Shown here: positions 9,174 to 17,079 of the stretch, piece by piece
Position numbering within the stretch: the first letter of the stretch is position 1
Layout of the letters: every line of letters starts with the position of its first letter
Assembly (NCBI GenBank): GCA_902618245.1
Contig: CACMZR010000011.1
Span: 1 to 48,835 of the forward strand
Direction: 5' to 3'
Length of the DNA: 48,835 nt
Source: an uncultured Bacteroidota bacterium
GTDB taxonomy: Bacteria > Bacteroidota > Bacteroidia > Flavobacteriales > Flavobacteriaceae
Translations under genes and position numbers: made by a program
The notes under the pieces: model-generated
The model's database searches: none
What the model saw: the letters and a program-made list of their open reading frames with translations, nothing else
What the model was told of the DNA's origin: nothing

Positions 9174-10379
9174 CTAATTTATGTTTTCGGGATATAGAAA
9201 ATGATTGTATGGAAAACGTGTTACATGAATTCTACGAACAGTTTCATAAATTAAATTTAGTAATTTTCTGAAGTTTTTCTTTTTCAGCGCTGAAACAAAT
9301 ATTGATTGCTCATTTTTTTTACTTATCCAAGATTTTTCCCATTCAACTATCGTGTAATTTCTTTTGTCCCGTTTTTGAATTAATTCATTTTCATCCCATG
9401 GTAATGCCTTGTAGGCATCTATTTTATTAAAAACCATTATTGTTGGCTTTTCAATACAATTGATTTCTTTAAGAATTTGATTGACAGAATCAATATGCTC
9501 CTCAAAATTTGGATGCGATATATCGACTATATGAAGTAAAATGTCAGATTCCTTTACCTCATCCAATGTACTTTTAAATGATTCTATCAACTGCGTGGGT
9601 AATTTCCGAATAAATCCAACTGTATCACTTAGTAAAAAAGGAAGATTTTCTACCACAACTTTTCTGACAGTTGTATCCAATGTTGCAAAAAGTTTGTCTT
9701 CTGAAAAAACTTTACTTTTAGAAATTACATTCATCAAAGTAGACTTCCCAACATTTGTATAACCAACCAAAGAAACCCTTACTAATGAACCTCTGTTTCC
9801 ACGCTGTGTTAACATTTGTTTATCAATGATTTCCAACTTGTTTTTAAGCAGTGAAATTTTATTTCTTACAATCCTTCGATCAGTTTCAATCTCAGTTTCA
9901 CCAGGTCCACGCATGCCTATTCCACCTCTTTGACGTTCTAAGTGCGTCCAAAGTCCCTTAAGCCGAGGAAGCAAATATTGATATTGTGCGAGCTCAACTT
10001 GGGTTCTTGCATAACTGGTTCGGGCCCTTTGAGCAAAAATATCAAGGATAAGACCTGTGCGATCAAGAATTTTTACTTTTAATAGTTTTTCAATATTGCC
10101 TTGCTGAGTTGGTGTTAATTCGTCATCAAAAATTACTGAAGAGATTTTTTTTTCCTTAACAAATTTTAATAATTCGATAATTTTCCCTGAACCTATAAAG
10201 GTTTTTGGATTAGGAAAATCTAATTTTTGTGTGAAAGATTTGACCACTTCCCCTCCAGCGGTAAATGTCAAAAACTTCAACTCTGCTAAATATTCTTTTG
10301 ACTTTTCCTCATTTTGGTTAGAATTAATGATTCCCACCAAAACAGTTTTTTCAAGTTCAATTGATCTGCCTTCAATCAT
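9174..10379 (-). CDS. hflX: Ribosome-associated GTPase HflX
   Basis: The 401-residue product has the HflX N-terminal domain with the glycine-rich segment RGGIGMRGPGETEIETDRR (151-169). The GTPase domain carries G1 GYTNVGKST (206-214), G3 DTVGFIRKLP and G4 NKID. HflX binds the large ribosomal subunit and rescues or splits stalled ribosomes under stress; this is family knowledge. The ATG overlaps the lpxH stop by 4 bases (ATGA), so the two should be translationally coupled at the end of an operon beginning with the cystathionine synthase gene. Length and motifs are normal. Confidence 0.95.
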   Translation of the reverse strand: MIEGRSIELEKTVLVGIINSNQNEEKSKEYLAELKFLTFTAGGEVVKSFTQKLDFPNPKTFIGSGKIIELLKFVKEKKISSVIFDDELTPTQQGNIEKLLKVKILDRTGLILDIFAQRARTSYARTQVELAQYQYLLPRLKGLWTHLERQRGGIGMRGPGETEIETDRRIVRNKISLLKNKLEIIDKQMLTQRGNRGSLVRVSLVGYTNVGKSTLMNVISKSKVFSEDKLFATLDTTVRKVVVENLPFLLSDTVGFIRKLPTQLIESFKSTLDEVKESDILLHIVDISHPNFEEHIDSVNQILKEINCIEKPTIMVFNKIDAYKALPWDENELIQKRDKRNYTIVEWEKSWISKKNEQSIFVSALKKKNFRKLLNLIYETVRRIHVTRFPYNHFLYPENIN

Positions 10380-11140
10380 TTACACTTATTCCATTTTTTA
10401 AGTTCAAATTTTCTCCCGTCAAAAACACCGTAAGTAAAATGCGTAATCCAATCCCCTAAGTTAATGTAAGTTGAACTTTTATCTAACCTAACATTTAAGG
10501 GAAGATGACGGTGGCCAAAAATAAAATAATCCCGATGCCTTTGTTTTAACTTACGCTTGGAATATTGAATTAATAATTCTTTATCCTCACCTAAATATTT
10601 CATTTCATTATCTCCTGATATCCATTTATTTTTAAGAGATAAAAATTGACCCATTCTGATTCCTAAATCAGGATGTAGTATTTGAAAAAGTTTCTTAGCT
10701 ATAGGATTTTTAAAAACTTTCTTTATCAGTTTGTAAGAAATATCTCTTGGTCCAAGCCCGTCACCATGACCAATAAAAAAAGAAACATTGTTATATGTAA
10801 AATCTTTTGGTTCGTAATACATTTTGATGTTTAATTCTTTTTCAAAATAATCTCTTACCCAAAGGTCATGGTTTCCAACAAAATAATGAACTGGAATACC
10901 GGAATCTGTTATGGCGGCCAATTTCCCTAGGACCCTAACAAAACCTTTAGGAACCACTTTGCTATATTCAAACCAGAAGTCAAATAAGTCTCCTAATAAA
11001 AAAAGTTCTGAACCTTCTTTTTCTACCATATGAAGCCAATTGATAAAATGTCTTTCTCTTTCTGCACTAAGATTTTTATTTGGGGCTCCAAAGTGCTGGT
11101 CTGATGCAAAATAAATTTTTTTGATTTTAGTTACTCTCAT
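10376..11140 (-). CDS. lpxH: UDP-2,3-diacylglucosamine diphosphatase LpxH
   Basis: The 254-residue metallophosphoesterase has the ordered metal-binding motifs: DQH at 14-16, GDLFD at 50-54, GNHD at 89-92, GHGDGLG in the middle, and GHRHLP near the C-terminus. LpxH hydrolyses UDP-2,3-diacylglucosamine to lipid X, a committed step of lipid A synthesis at the inner face of the cytoplasmic membrane. This agrees with a Gram-negative envelope. The gene starts 9 bases after the cystathionine gamma-synthase/lyase gene and overlaps hflX by 4 bases. Some Bacteroidota paralogues with the same fold have other substrates, so the assignment is strong but not absolute. Confidence 0.9.
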   Translation of the reverse strand: MRVTKIKKIYFASDQHFGAPNKNLSAERERHFINWLHMVEKEGSELFLLGDLFDFWFEYSKVVPKGFVRVLGKLAAITDSGIPVHYFVGNHDLWVRDYFEKELNIKMYYEPKDFTYNNVSFFIGHGDGLGPRDISYKLIKKVFKNPIAKKLFQILHPDLGIRMGQFLSLKNKWISGDNEMKYLGEDKELLIQYSKRKLKQRHRDYFIFGHRHLPLNVRLDKSSTYINLGDWITHFTYGVFDGRKFELKKWNKCK

Positions 11141-11149
11141 TAATTGAAA

Positions 11150-12301
11150 CTAACCAATTGCTTGCTTCAAATCAGCAATTAGATCATCAACATGTTCTAT
11201 TCCAACACTCAATCGAATTAAAGCATCAACAACACCACTCTTTTCTCTTATTTGTTTGGGTATCGAAGCATGTGTCATGCTTGCAGGATGACCAGCCAAA
11301 CTTTCAACACCCCCTAAGGATTCAGCAAGAGTAAATATTTTCAATTTCTCAACAATCTTTATCGCTGATTTATAATCTGCTCCTTTAGTAACAAAAGAGA
11401 GCATCCCTCCAAAATCTTTCATTTGACTTCTTGCTATATTATGGTTAGGATGAAATTTAAACCCAGGCCAATATACCTTTTCAATTTTCTTGCTTTCTTT
11501 CAAGAAATTTGCAATTTGAGCAGTATTTTCACAATGCCTTTGCATTCGTACATGTAAAGTTTTTATTCCCCTAAGCGTTAAAAAACTGTCCATTGGTCCA
11601 CAAACAGCACCACTAGCATTTTGTATAAATCTGAGACGTTCTGCTAAGTTCTTATCATTAACTATTAAAGCACCCAAGATAACATCTGAATGTCCAGCTA
11701 GATATTTAGTCGCAGAATGCATTACAATATCTGCTCCAATTTTTAGTGGTTGTTGAATGTAGGAAGAAGCAAAAGTATTATCAACTGCTACTAAAATATT
11801 TTTGCCTTTAACTAAATCAACAACAGATTTAATGTCGATTATATTCATCATTGGGTTAGTTGGGGTTTCAATCCAAATTAACCTAGTTTTGTCATTTAAA
11901 ACATTAGAAATATTTTTTGTATCATGCATTGATACGAAGTGAAAATTTAGCCCAAAATCTTTAAATATTTTGGTAAATAATCGGTATGATCCTCCATAAA
12001 GATCATCAGTTGAAATAATTTCGTCACCAGGTTTAAGAGTTTTCAGAACTGCATCCATAGCTGCAAGCCCTGATCCAAAAGCAAAAGCAAAATTACCATA
12101 TTCAATACTAGCTAAAGATTTTTCTAATGCTTCTCTAGTTGGGTTGTGAGTACGACTATATTCAAATCCTTTGTGCTTTCCTGGGCTTTTTTGAGCGTAG
12201 GTTGAGGTTTGGTAAATTGGAGGCATTACTGCTCCATAGGCTTTATCTGGAGATTGACCTCCATGAATAGTAGCTGTATTAAAATGAAGTTCTTCTTTCA
12301 T
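11150..12301 (-). CDS. Cystathionine gamma-synthase / gamma-lyase family PLP enzyme
   Basis: The 383-residue fold-type I PLP enzyme has the schiff-base lysine at K199 in HSATKYLAGHSDV. It also has the PLP-phosphate loop FGSGLAAMDA, the Asp partner in VAVDNTFAS, and the conserved ESLGGVESL segment near the end. Members of this family carry out transsulfuration: either cystathionine gamma-synthase (methionine synthesis) or gamma-lyase (cysteine synthesis). The two cannot be separated by sequence inspection alone. It is the first gene of a three-gene minus-strand operon with lpxH and hflX. A perfect 18-base palindrome lies 68-85 bases upstream of its start. Confidence 0.9.
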   Translation of the reverse strand: MKEELHFNTATIHGGQSPDKAYGAVMPPIYQTSTYAQKSPGKHKGFEYSRTHNPTREALEKSLASIEYGNFAFAFGSGLAAMDAVLKTLKPGDEIISTDDLYGGSYRLFTKIFKDFGLNFHFVSMHDTKNISNVLNDKTRLIWIETPTNPMMNIIDIKSVVDLVKGKNILVAVDNTFASSYIQQPLKIGADIVMHSATKYLAGHSDVILGALIVNDKNLAERLRFIQNASGAVCGPMDSFLTLRGIKTLHVRMQRHCENTAQIANFLKESKKIEKVYWPGFKFHPNHNIARSQMKDFGGMLSFVTKGADYKSAIKIVEKLKIFTLAESLGGVESLAGHPASMTHASIPKQIREKSGVVDALIRLSVGIEHVDDLIADLKQAIG

Positions 12302-12368
12302 TGTTGTATTTAATATGGGGTAAAGTTATTTGATTTTACAAAAACTATACTGTTTAGAGTAAAATGAT

Positions 12369-12386
12369 TTTTCTTTGCAAAGAAAA
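12369..12386. promoter_or_regulatory. 18-base perfect palindrome, candidate operator
   Basis: The sequence TTTTCTTTGCAAAGAAAA reads identically on both strands. It lies 8-25 bases upstream of the preferred ATG (12394) of the ArsC-like gene and within the divergent region shared with the cystathionine synthase gene. The symmetry and position suit a dimeric transcription factor, or a hairpin that affects translation. No T-run follows the dyad, so it is not a standard terminator. Function is inference. Confidence 0.4.
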
Positions 12387-12393
12387 TTTTAAT

Positions 12394-12750
12394 ATGAGAT
12401 TATTTTATTATTTAAGTACATGTCAGACATGTAAACGTATAATCAAGGATCTTGATTTAGATGATTCAATTAAAAAAATAGATATCAAAAAAAATCCTAT
12501 AAATAAGGATCAATTAAATTATTTATACAAAATTGAAGGGTGTTATGAAAACTTAATCAATAAAAGAGCGCAGCTTTTTAAGACTCTCGGTTTAAGCAAC
12601 AAAGTCTTTGGAGAAAATGATTTTAAGAAGTTACTTTTGAAACATTACACTTTTCTAAAAAGACCTGTGCTTGTTTATGATAATTATCTTTTTATTGGAA
12701 ATTCTTCTAATGTGACTATTGAGATGAAAAAGTTTTTAAGTGAACAGTAG
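12394..12750 (+). CDS. ArsC/Spx-family thioredoxin-fold protein
   Basis: From the ATG at 12394 the product is 118 residues. It opens with a thioredoxin-like strand and a CxxC motif (LSTCQTCKRII). The family sequence follows, including KRAQLFKTLG and the late segment LLKHYTFLKRPVLVYDNYLFIGN, where RP marks the cis-proline loop of ArsC-like proteins. An ATG 30 bases upstream would add ten unlikely residues encoded by a palindrome, so I prefer the later start. Relatives reduce arsenate or act as Spx-type regulators; nothing here marks an arsenic locus. It overlaps the following transporter gene by 11 bases. Confidence 0.8.
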   Translation: MRLFYYLSTCQTCKRIIKDLDLDDSIKKIDIKKNPINKDQLNYLYKIEGCYENLINKRAQLFKTLGLSNKVFGENDFKKLLLKHYTFLKRPVLVYDNYLFIGNSSNVTIEMKKFLSEQ

Positions 12751-13645
12751 AATATTAGCTTTTTTTGCTGCTTTTGGCGCTACAACCATTTATGGTTTGA
12801 ATCATACTATAGCAAAAGTAGTTATGCCACATTATATTGGCCCCTTTGGATTTATAATGTTAAGAGTGTTTGGTGCTGGATTTTTGTTTTGGCTTGTGAG
12901 TTTATTTATAAAAAATGATAAAATTCATCGTGAAGATTATTTTAGAATAGCCTCAGCTGCACTTTTGGGAATGTGCATTAATATGTTAATGTTTTTTAAA
13001 GGACTTCAGTTATCTACACCTATTAATAGTGGTGTAATTGTAACTTTAACACCAATTATTATTTTGGTTCTTTCAGCATTTTTTTTGAAAGAAAAATTGA
13101 CCACTCAAAAGGTCATAGGTATTTTTTTAGGTTTTGTAGGTGCCGTAATGCTCGTTATTTATGGAAGCAATTCAAAGGTTATAAATGCGCCAAATATTTC
13201 ATTTGGTAATATACTTCTTTTAATTAATGCAATTAGTTTCGGAGCATATCTTGTAATAGTTAAACCAATCACAAAAAAATACCACACAATCACACTAATG
13301 AAATGGATGTTTCTGCTTGGAATGATCTACACTTTCCCATTTACATACAATGAATTTAGTCAGGTATCTTGGCGTGCACTCCCGTTTGAGGCAATTTGGC
13401 GAATGAGTTTTGTAGTAATTGGAACCACTTTTTTAACTTACATGCTTAATGTTTATGCTTTAAAAAAATTACCCCCAACCGTAATTGGTAGCTTGACTTA
13501 CTTACAGCCACTAATAACTATAATTTATGCTGTAATTACTGGGAATGATATTTTAGACAGTGTTAAGTTTTTTGCTTGTATTTTAGTTTTTATTGGAGTT
13601 TATCTGGTTTCAAAGAAAAATTCAAAAGTTGGTCTTGAAGAATAA
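12740..13645 (+). CDS. EamA/DMT-superfamily transporter
   Basis: The 301-residue protein has ten hydrophobic helices arranged as two EamA repeats. Typical first-repeat signals include TTIYGLNHTIAKVV and LLGMCINMLMFFKGLQLS, and the second repeat contains LTYLQPLITIIYAVI. It is an inner-membrane drug/metabolite transporter whose substrate cannot be deduced. The start is a GTG at 12740 inside the end of the ArsC-like gene, an 11-base overlap that implies coupled translation. It converges with the thioesterase gene, with 14 bases between them and no evident terminator hairpin. Confidence 0.9.
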   Translation: MNSRILAFFAAFGATTIYGLNHTIAKVVMPHYIGPFGFIMLRVFGAGFLFWLVSLFIKNDKIHREDYFRIASAALLGMCINMLMFFKGLQLSTPINSGVIVTLTPIIILVLSAFFLKEKLTTQKVIGIFLGFVGAVMLVIYGSNSKVINAPNISFGNILLLINAISFGAYLVIVKPITKKYHTITLMKWMFLLGMIYTFPFTYNEFSQVSWRALPFEAIWRMSFVVIGTTFLTYMLNVYALKKLPPTVIGSLTYLQPLITIIYAVITGNDILDSVKFFACILVFIGVYLVSKKNSKVGLEE

Positions 13646-13659
13646 AAATCTTTTAAAAT

Positions 13660-14139
13660 TTATTTATCTAAATTTTTAGGTTCTCTATTCCATCTTCTTG
13701 TATCCTTAGATGTAATTTCTTTGAATGAACTTGTCTTATTACTTATCTGAAATTTTTTCAAGATATCTATGGGTAAAGAAGTAAGTTTTCTTGATTTAAG
13801 ATTTATCCATCCCCCCGACATTTCACATCTTGCTAAATTTTCGCCCTTGCCATTATAATAATTGTGCTCAAATTCAAAAAAAGTACCGTCCTTACTCAAA
13901 GCCGCTAATTCAAATGAAACTTTAATTTTCTCATCTGGTAGAATTTCTTTAAAATAGAAGAGATGTTCATTGAAAACTACAGGTCCAATAGATAATTGCA
14001 TTAACTTTGAATGTGATAACCCTATATTTTTTAAAAATTTCATACGTGTATCACTTGCAAAACTTAAAAATGAAATATTCGCAAGATGCCTATTTGCATC
14101 AAGGTCATTCCACCTAATTTCAAATTCTTTTAAAAACAT
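13660..14139 (-). CDS. Hotdog-fold acyl-CoA thioesterase
   Basis: The 159-residue protein has the 4HBT signature RWNDLDANRHLANISFLSFA at residues 9-28. The Asp is the expected catalytic residue, and the His/Asn pair lies in the D-x-N-x-H-x-N pattern. The family is cytoplasmic and hydrolyses acyl-CoA or acyl-ACP thioesters. The substrate is not predictable here. It is a single minus-strand gene, divergent from the azurin gene across a 51-base AT-rich gap. Confidence 0.85.
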   Translation of the reverse strand: MFLKEFEIRWNDLDANRHLANISFLSFASDTRMKFLKNIGLSHSKLMQLSIGPVVFNEHLFYFKEILPDEKIKVSFELAALSKDGTFFEFEHNYYNGKGENLARCEMSGGWINLKSRKLTSLPIDILKKFQISNKTSSFKEITSKDTRRWNREPKNLDK

Positions 14140-14177
14140 AAAATCTTTTTTATAAATCTATTCTTTTTCTATTTTTT

Positions 14178-14190
14178 AAAAAAAAAAAAA
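14178..14190 (+). repeat. A13 homopolymer directly before the azurin start codon
   Basis: Thirteen consecutive A residues, preceded by six T residues, end at the base before the ATG at 14191. There is no Shine-Dalgarno sequence. A-rich leaders are known to favour initiation in Bacteroidota, so this may be the translation-enhancing leader. The length of such a run is also prone to sequencing error and replication slippage. Confidence 0.9.
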
Positions 14191-14676
14191 ATGAAAAAGA
14201 TTATTTATTTTTTGTTGCTGGGATTAATAATAAATGCCTGCGGTGAATCAAAACCATCACAAAAACAAACAACTAGTAAAACTGAACAAAACTCAAAAGA
14301 AGAATTAAGCACAAACATTGTCATTAACTCTGATGATACAATGAAGTTCGATAAGAATATATTATTGATACCAGCAGGTAAAAAAATTACTTTAACACTC
14401 AACCATAATGGTAAATTCCCAAAAGTTGGGATGGGTCACAATTTTGTGCTTTTAAAAGCTGATACTAACGTGAGTGAATTTGCTGAAAAAGCCGCCATGG
14501 CTAGAAAAACAGATTACATTCCTGAAGGAGACCAAACCATTGCTTACACGAAGCTTTTAGGGGGAGGTGAAAGTGACACCATAACCTTTGATGCGCCAAA
14601 AAAAGGATACTATACTTTTTTATGCACGTTCCCTGGTCATTGGCAATTAATGAAAGGCAAATTAATAGTGAAATAA
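14191..14676 (+). CDS. Azurin-family blue copper lipoprotein
   Basis: The 161-residue product has a lipoprotein signal peptide with the lipidated cysteine at C17 (LIINACGES), then a polar linker of about 25 residues. All azurin copper ligands are present at the classical spacing: G82-H83 in MGHNF, then C145, H150 and M154 in LCTFPGHWQLM. The matching Pseudomonas spacing is Cys112-His117-Met121. The protein should be a membrane-tethered periplasmic or surface electron carrier. It converges with the small subunit of the flavin dehydrogenase, with 3 bases between stop codons. A role in accepting its electrons is possible but unproven. Confidence 0.93.
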   Translation: MKKIIYFLLLGLIINACGESKPSQKQTTSKTEQNSKEELSTNIVINSDDTMKFDKNILLIPAGKKITLTLNHNGKFPKVGMGHNFVLLKADTNVSEFAEKAAMARKTDYIPEGDQTIAYTKLLGGGESDTITFDAPKKGYYTFLCTFPGHWQLMKGKLIVK

Positions 14677-14679
14677 AAA

Positions 14680-15264
14680 TTATTGAAGGGACCAAGCTTT
14701 ACCTCCAGTTGCTTCATCAAGATCGACGCAACCCACATTTCTTCCTGGAACTGGTTGATAAGCAAGGACATTTTCACCAATATATTCATTGGTCCGAAAC
14801 GCATTGATAGTTAGATTTCTTAACTCAGTGGTAAAACTAGCAGCAATTTTTTCTTCATCACTATTAATATCTTTACTTTTTAAAAATTTGTCTAATAGTT
14901 TATCTAACTCATCAAATCTTAAATCCCTTGTTGGTTTTTGTCCAAATTTAGTTTTTGCAACATCCTTAAAAAGCTTAAGGCTCTTGTTTATATTTTCTTT
15001 TGATTTTTTGTCCCATACTGCATCAATATAATTATCTACAAATTCTGGAAGTTTAAGTTCTATAGCTCCAGGAATGTCTGTTTTTGGAATTATAATTTCC
15101 ATAAGGCGAGAAATCAAATTAAAATCTTCTGATTTAAAAAAAGTTGGGTTGAAAGTTTTAGAAGATTGGCATCTTTGAAATATACTAACTATTGAAGGAG
15201 TTACTATTATAGTCCCAATCCCTTTACCAATGTTCCCTAAAGCCTTTCTCCTATCCATTTCCAA
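14680..15264 (-). CDS. Gluconate 2-dehydrogenase subunit 3 family protein (dehydrogenase small subunit)
   Basis: The 194-residue protein begins with a twin-arginine-like signal (DRRKALGNIGKG, Arg5-Arg6) and a hydrophobic stretch. Its C-terminus carries the family hallmark PVPGRNVGCVDLDEATGGKA. In characterised flavin GMC dehydrogenases of this type, the small subunit supplies the Tat signal and carries the signal-less catalytic subunit to the periplasm. The gene starts 5 bases after the stop of the GMC gene, as expected for such a pair. The real start could be M1 or M3, both just before the twin arginines. Gluconate itself need not be the substrate. Confidence 0.88.
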   Translation of the reverse strand: MEMDRRKALGNIGKGIGTIIVTPSIVSIFQRCQSSKTFNPTFFKSEDFNLISRLMEIIIPKTDIPGAIELKLPEFVDNYIDAVWDKKSKENINKSLKLFKDVAKTKFGQKPTRDLRFDELDKLLDKFLKSKDINSDEEKIAASFTTELRNLTINAFRTNEYIGENVLAYQPVPGRNVGCVDLDEATGGKAWSLQ

Positions 15265-15269
15265 TAAAT

Positions 15270-16961
15270 TTATAAATTTTTCTTATTTAACTCTTGAATT
15301 GCGTGTTTTACAGCTCTTGCTGTGAGGGCCATATATGTTAGTGAAGGATTTGCATTTCCAGAAGAGGTCATACATGATCCATCTGTTACATAAACATTTT
15401 TTACTGCATGAATTTGATTATGTTTATTTAAAACAGAATTTTTAGGGTTGTCACCCATCCTAGCTGTTCCCATTTCATGAATACCATTCCCAAAAATATA
15501 TTTTTTATCATATGGTACTATTTCTTTTGCTCCAGCTGCTTCAAACATTTCAATAGCTTGTTGCATCATGTCTTTTCTCATATTGAGCTCATTTTCCTTT
15601 ATCTCTGCATCAAATACTACCTTTGGTAATCCCCAACTGTCTTTATCATCCTGATCCAGATACATTTTATTTTCATGATATGGTAAAATTTCACCAAATG
15701 CTTGCATTCCAATACTCCATTCACCTGGTTTTGTAATTGATCTTTTAAAGTCTGACCCATATCCGAGTTCTAAAGCATTCTTAGATACTCCTCCTCTGCT
15801 TGCATCTCCCTGATAACCATATCCACGAGTATAGTTTTTTTGATTTGAGTCCCCCCCTACATTTCTAAATCGTGGAATATAAAATCCAGCTGGTTTTCTT
15901 CCTATATAATATTTTTCTTCAATCCCCTCTATTATTGCATCTGCTCCTACTTGAAAATGGTGATCCATAAGATTGTGCCCTAATTCCCCAGAATCATTTC
16001 CCATCCCATTTGGAAAGCGTTCAGATATTGACTGCATTAATATTGACGTCGAACCAACTGTAGATGCACAAAGAAAAATTACTTTTGCCTTGTAATCGAA
16101 AACTTCTTTTGTATTAGAATCGATTACACGGACTCCAATTGCTTTTCTAAGATTTTTATCATAAATAATTTCATGAACTAGAGAGTTGGGCTTAAGTGTC
16201 ATATTACCAGTAAGCTCTGCTGCTGGAAGGGTTGAAGAGTTACTGCTAAAATAGGCTCCATATGGACAACCCCTTCTGCATCTATTTCTGTACTGGCAAC
16301 TAACTCTTCCCAAGCCAGGTTTAGTACCTTCAGTAATGTGAGCAATCCTTGCATTAGAGACTATTCTGTCATCAAATGAATTATTGACTTTTTTTTGGAG
16401 AACTTCTTCTGCACAATTAAGTTCCATAGGCTTTAAATATATCCCATTTGGAAAGTGGGGGAGGTTTTCATTTTTCCCACTAACACCGATATATCGCTCA
16501 ACATAATCATACCAAGGTGCAATATCTTTATATCTAATGGGCCAATCAATTGCTATGCCTTCTTTTAAATTAGCATTAAAATCAAAATCTGTTAATCGAT
16601 AAGTATGCCTAGCCCATAGTAGGGACCTTCCACCCACGTGATACCCTCTTATCCAATTAAATGGCTTTTCTTCCTTGTATGGATGTTCTAGATCGTTTAC
16701 AAAAAAATGTTTTGTAGATTCACTGTTTACATAATCTGTTCTACTCTGTTTTGGTTGTACCCTTTTAATTTCTTGGGTGATGACGTCCCCATTTTTGTAA
16801 TCCCAAGGATCATCATTCATTGTGGTATAATCTTCGATGTGTTTTATCATCCTTCCACGTTCCAATACTAAGGTTTTCAATCCTTTTTCACAAAGTTCTT
16901 TGGCTGCCCAACCACCACTTATACCGGTTCCTATAACAATGGCATCAAATTCGGTTTCCAT
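15270..16961 (-). CDS. GMC-family flavin dehydrogenase, probable glycoside 3-dehydrogenase large subunit
   Basis: The 563-residue protein has the FAD Rossmann motif GTGISGG at 11-17. The GMC segment YHVGGRSLLWARH is at 107-119, and the catalytic pair is H495 (HEMGTARMG) and N538 (NANPSLTYMAL). It also has C222-x5-C228-x3-C232, a cysteine pattern like that which holds the 3Fe-4S cluster in flavin glucose and glucoside dehydrogenases. No signal peptide is present, consistent with export together with the Tat-type small subunit encoded next. The divergent genes (DUF1080, Gfo/Idh/MocA, TIM-barrel proteins) point to oxidation of sugar C3 hydroxyls rather than gluconate; substrate inferred. Confidence 0.88.
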   Translation of the reverse strand: METEFDAIVIGTGISGGWAAKELCEKGLKTLVLERGRMIKHIEDYTTMNDDPWDYKNGDVITQEIKRVQPKQSRTDYVNSESTKHFFVNDLEHPYKEEKPFNWIRGYHVGGRSLLWARHTYRLTDFDFNANLKEGIAIDWPIRYKDIAPWYDYVERYIGVSGKNENLPHFPNGIYLKPMELNCAEEVLQKKVNNSFDDRIVSNARIAHITEGTKPGLGRVSCQYRNRCRRGCPYGAYFSSNSSTLPAAELTGNMTLKPNSLVHEIIYDKNLRKAIGVRVIDSNTKEVFDYKAKVIFLCASTVGSTSILMQSISERFPNGMGNDSGELGHNLMDHHFQVGADAIIEGIEEKYYIGRKPAGFYIPRFRNVGGDSNQKNYTRGYGYQGDASRGGVSKNALELGYGSDFKRSITKPGEWSIGMQAFGEILPYHENKMYLDQDDKDSWGLPKVVFDAEIKENELNMRKDMMQQAIEMFEAAGAKEIVPYDKKYIFGNGIHEMGTARMGDNPKNSVLNKHNQIHAVKNVYVTDGSCMTSSGNANPSLTYMALTARAVKHAIQELNKKNL

Positions 16962-16993
16962 AAAAATTCAATTCGCTCAACTATCTAGTTATT

Positions 16994-17001
16994 CAAATAT
17001 A
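16994..17001 (-). promoter_or_regulatory. -7 element for the GMC dehydrogenase operon
   Basis: The minus strand reads TATATTTG here, an exact TAnnTTTG match that would give a leader of about 25 bases to the ATG at 16961. It lies within a 14-base AT palindrome (16995-17008) in the 118-base region shared with the divergent sugar operon. No TTG is found at the usual -33 spacing. On the plus strand only a one-mismatch -7 (TAAATTTA, 17034-17041) is seen. Confidence 0.4.
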
Positions 17002-17079
17002 TATATTTTCTTTATTGATCATCATAAATTACATAAATTTAGGAACGTGTTACAATAATGAATAAAACAAACAAAGTAT

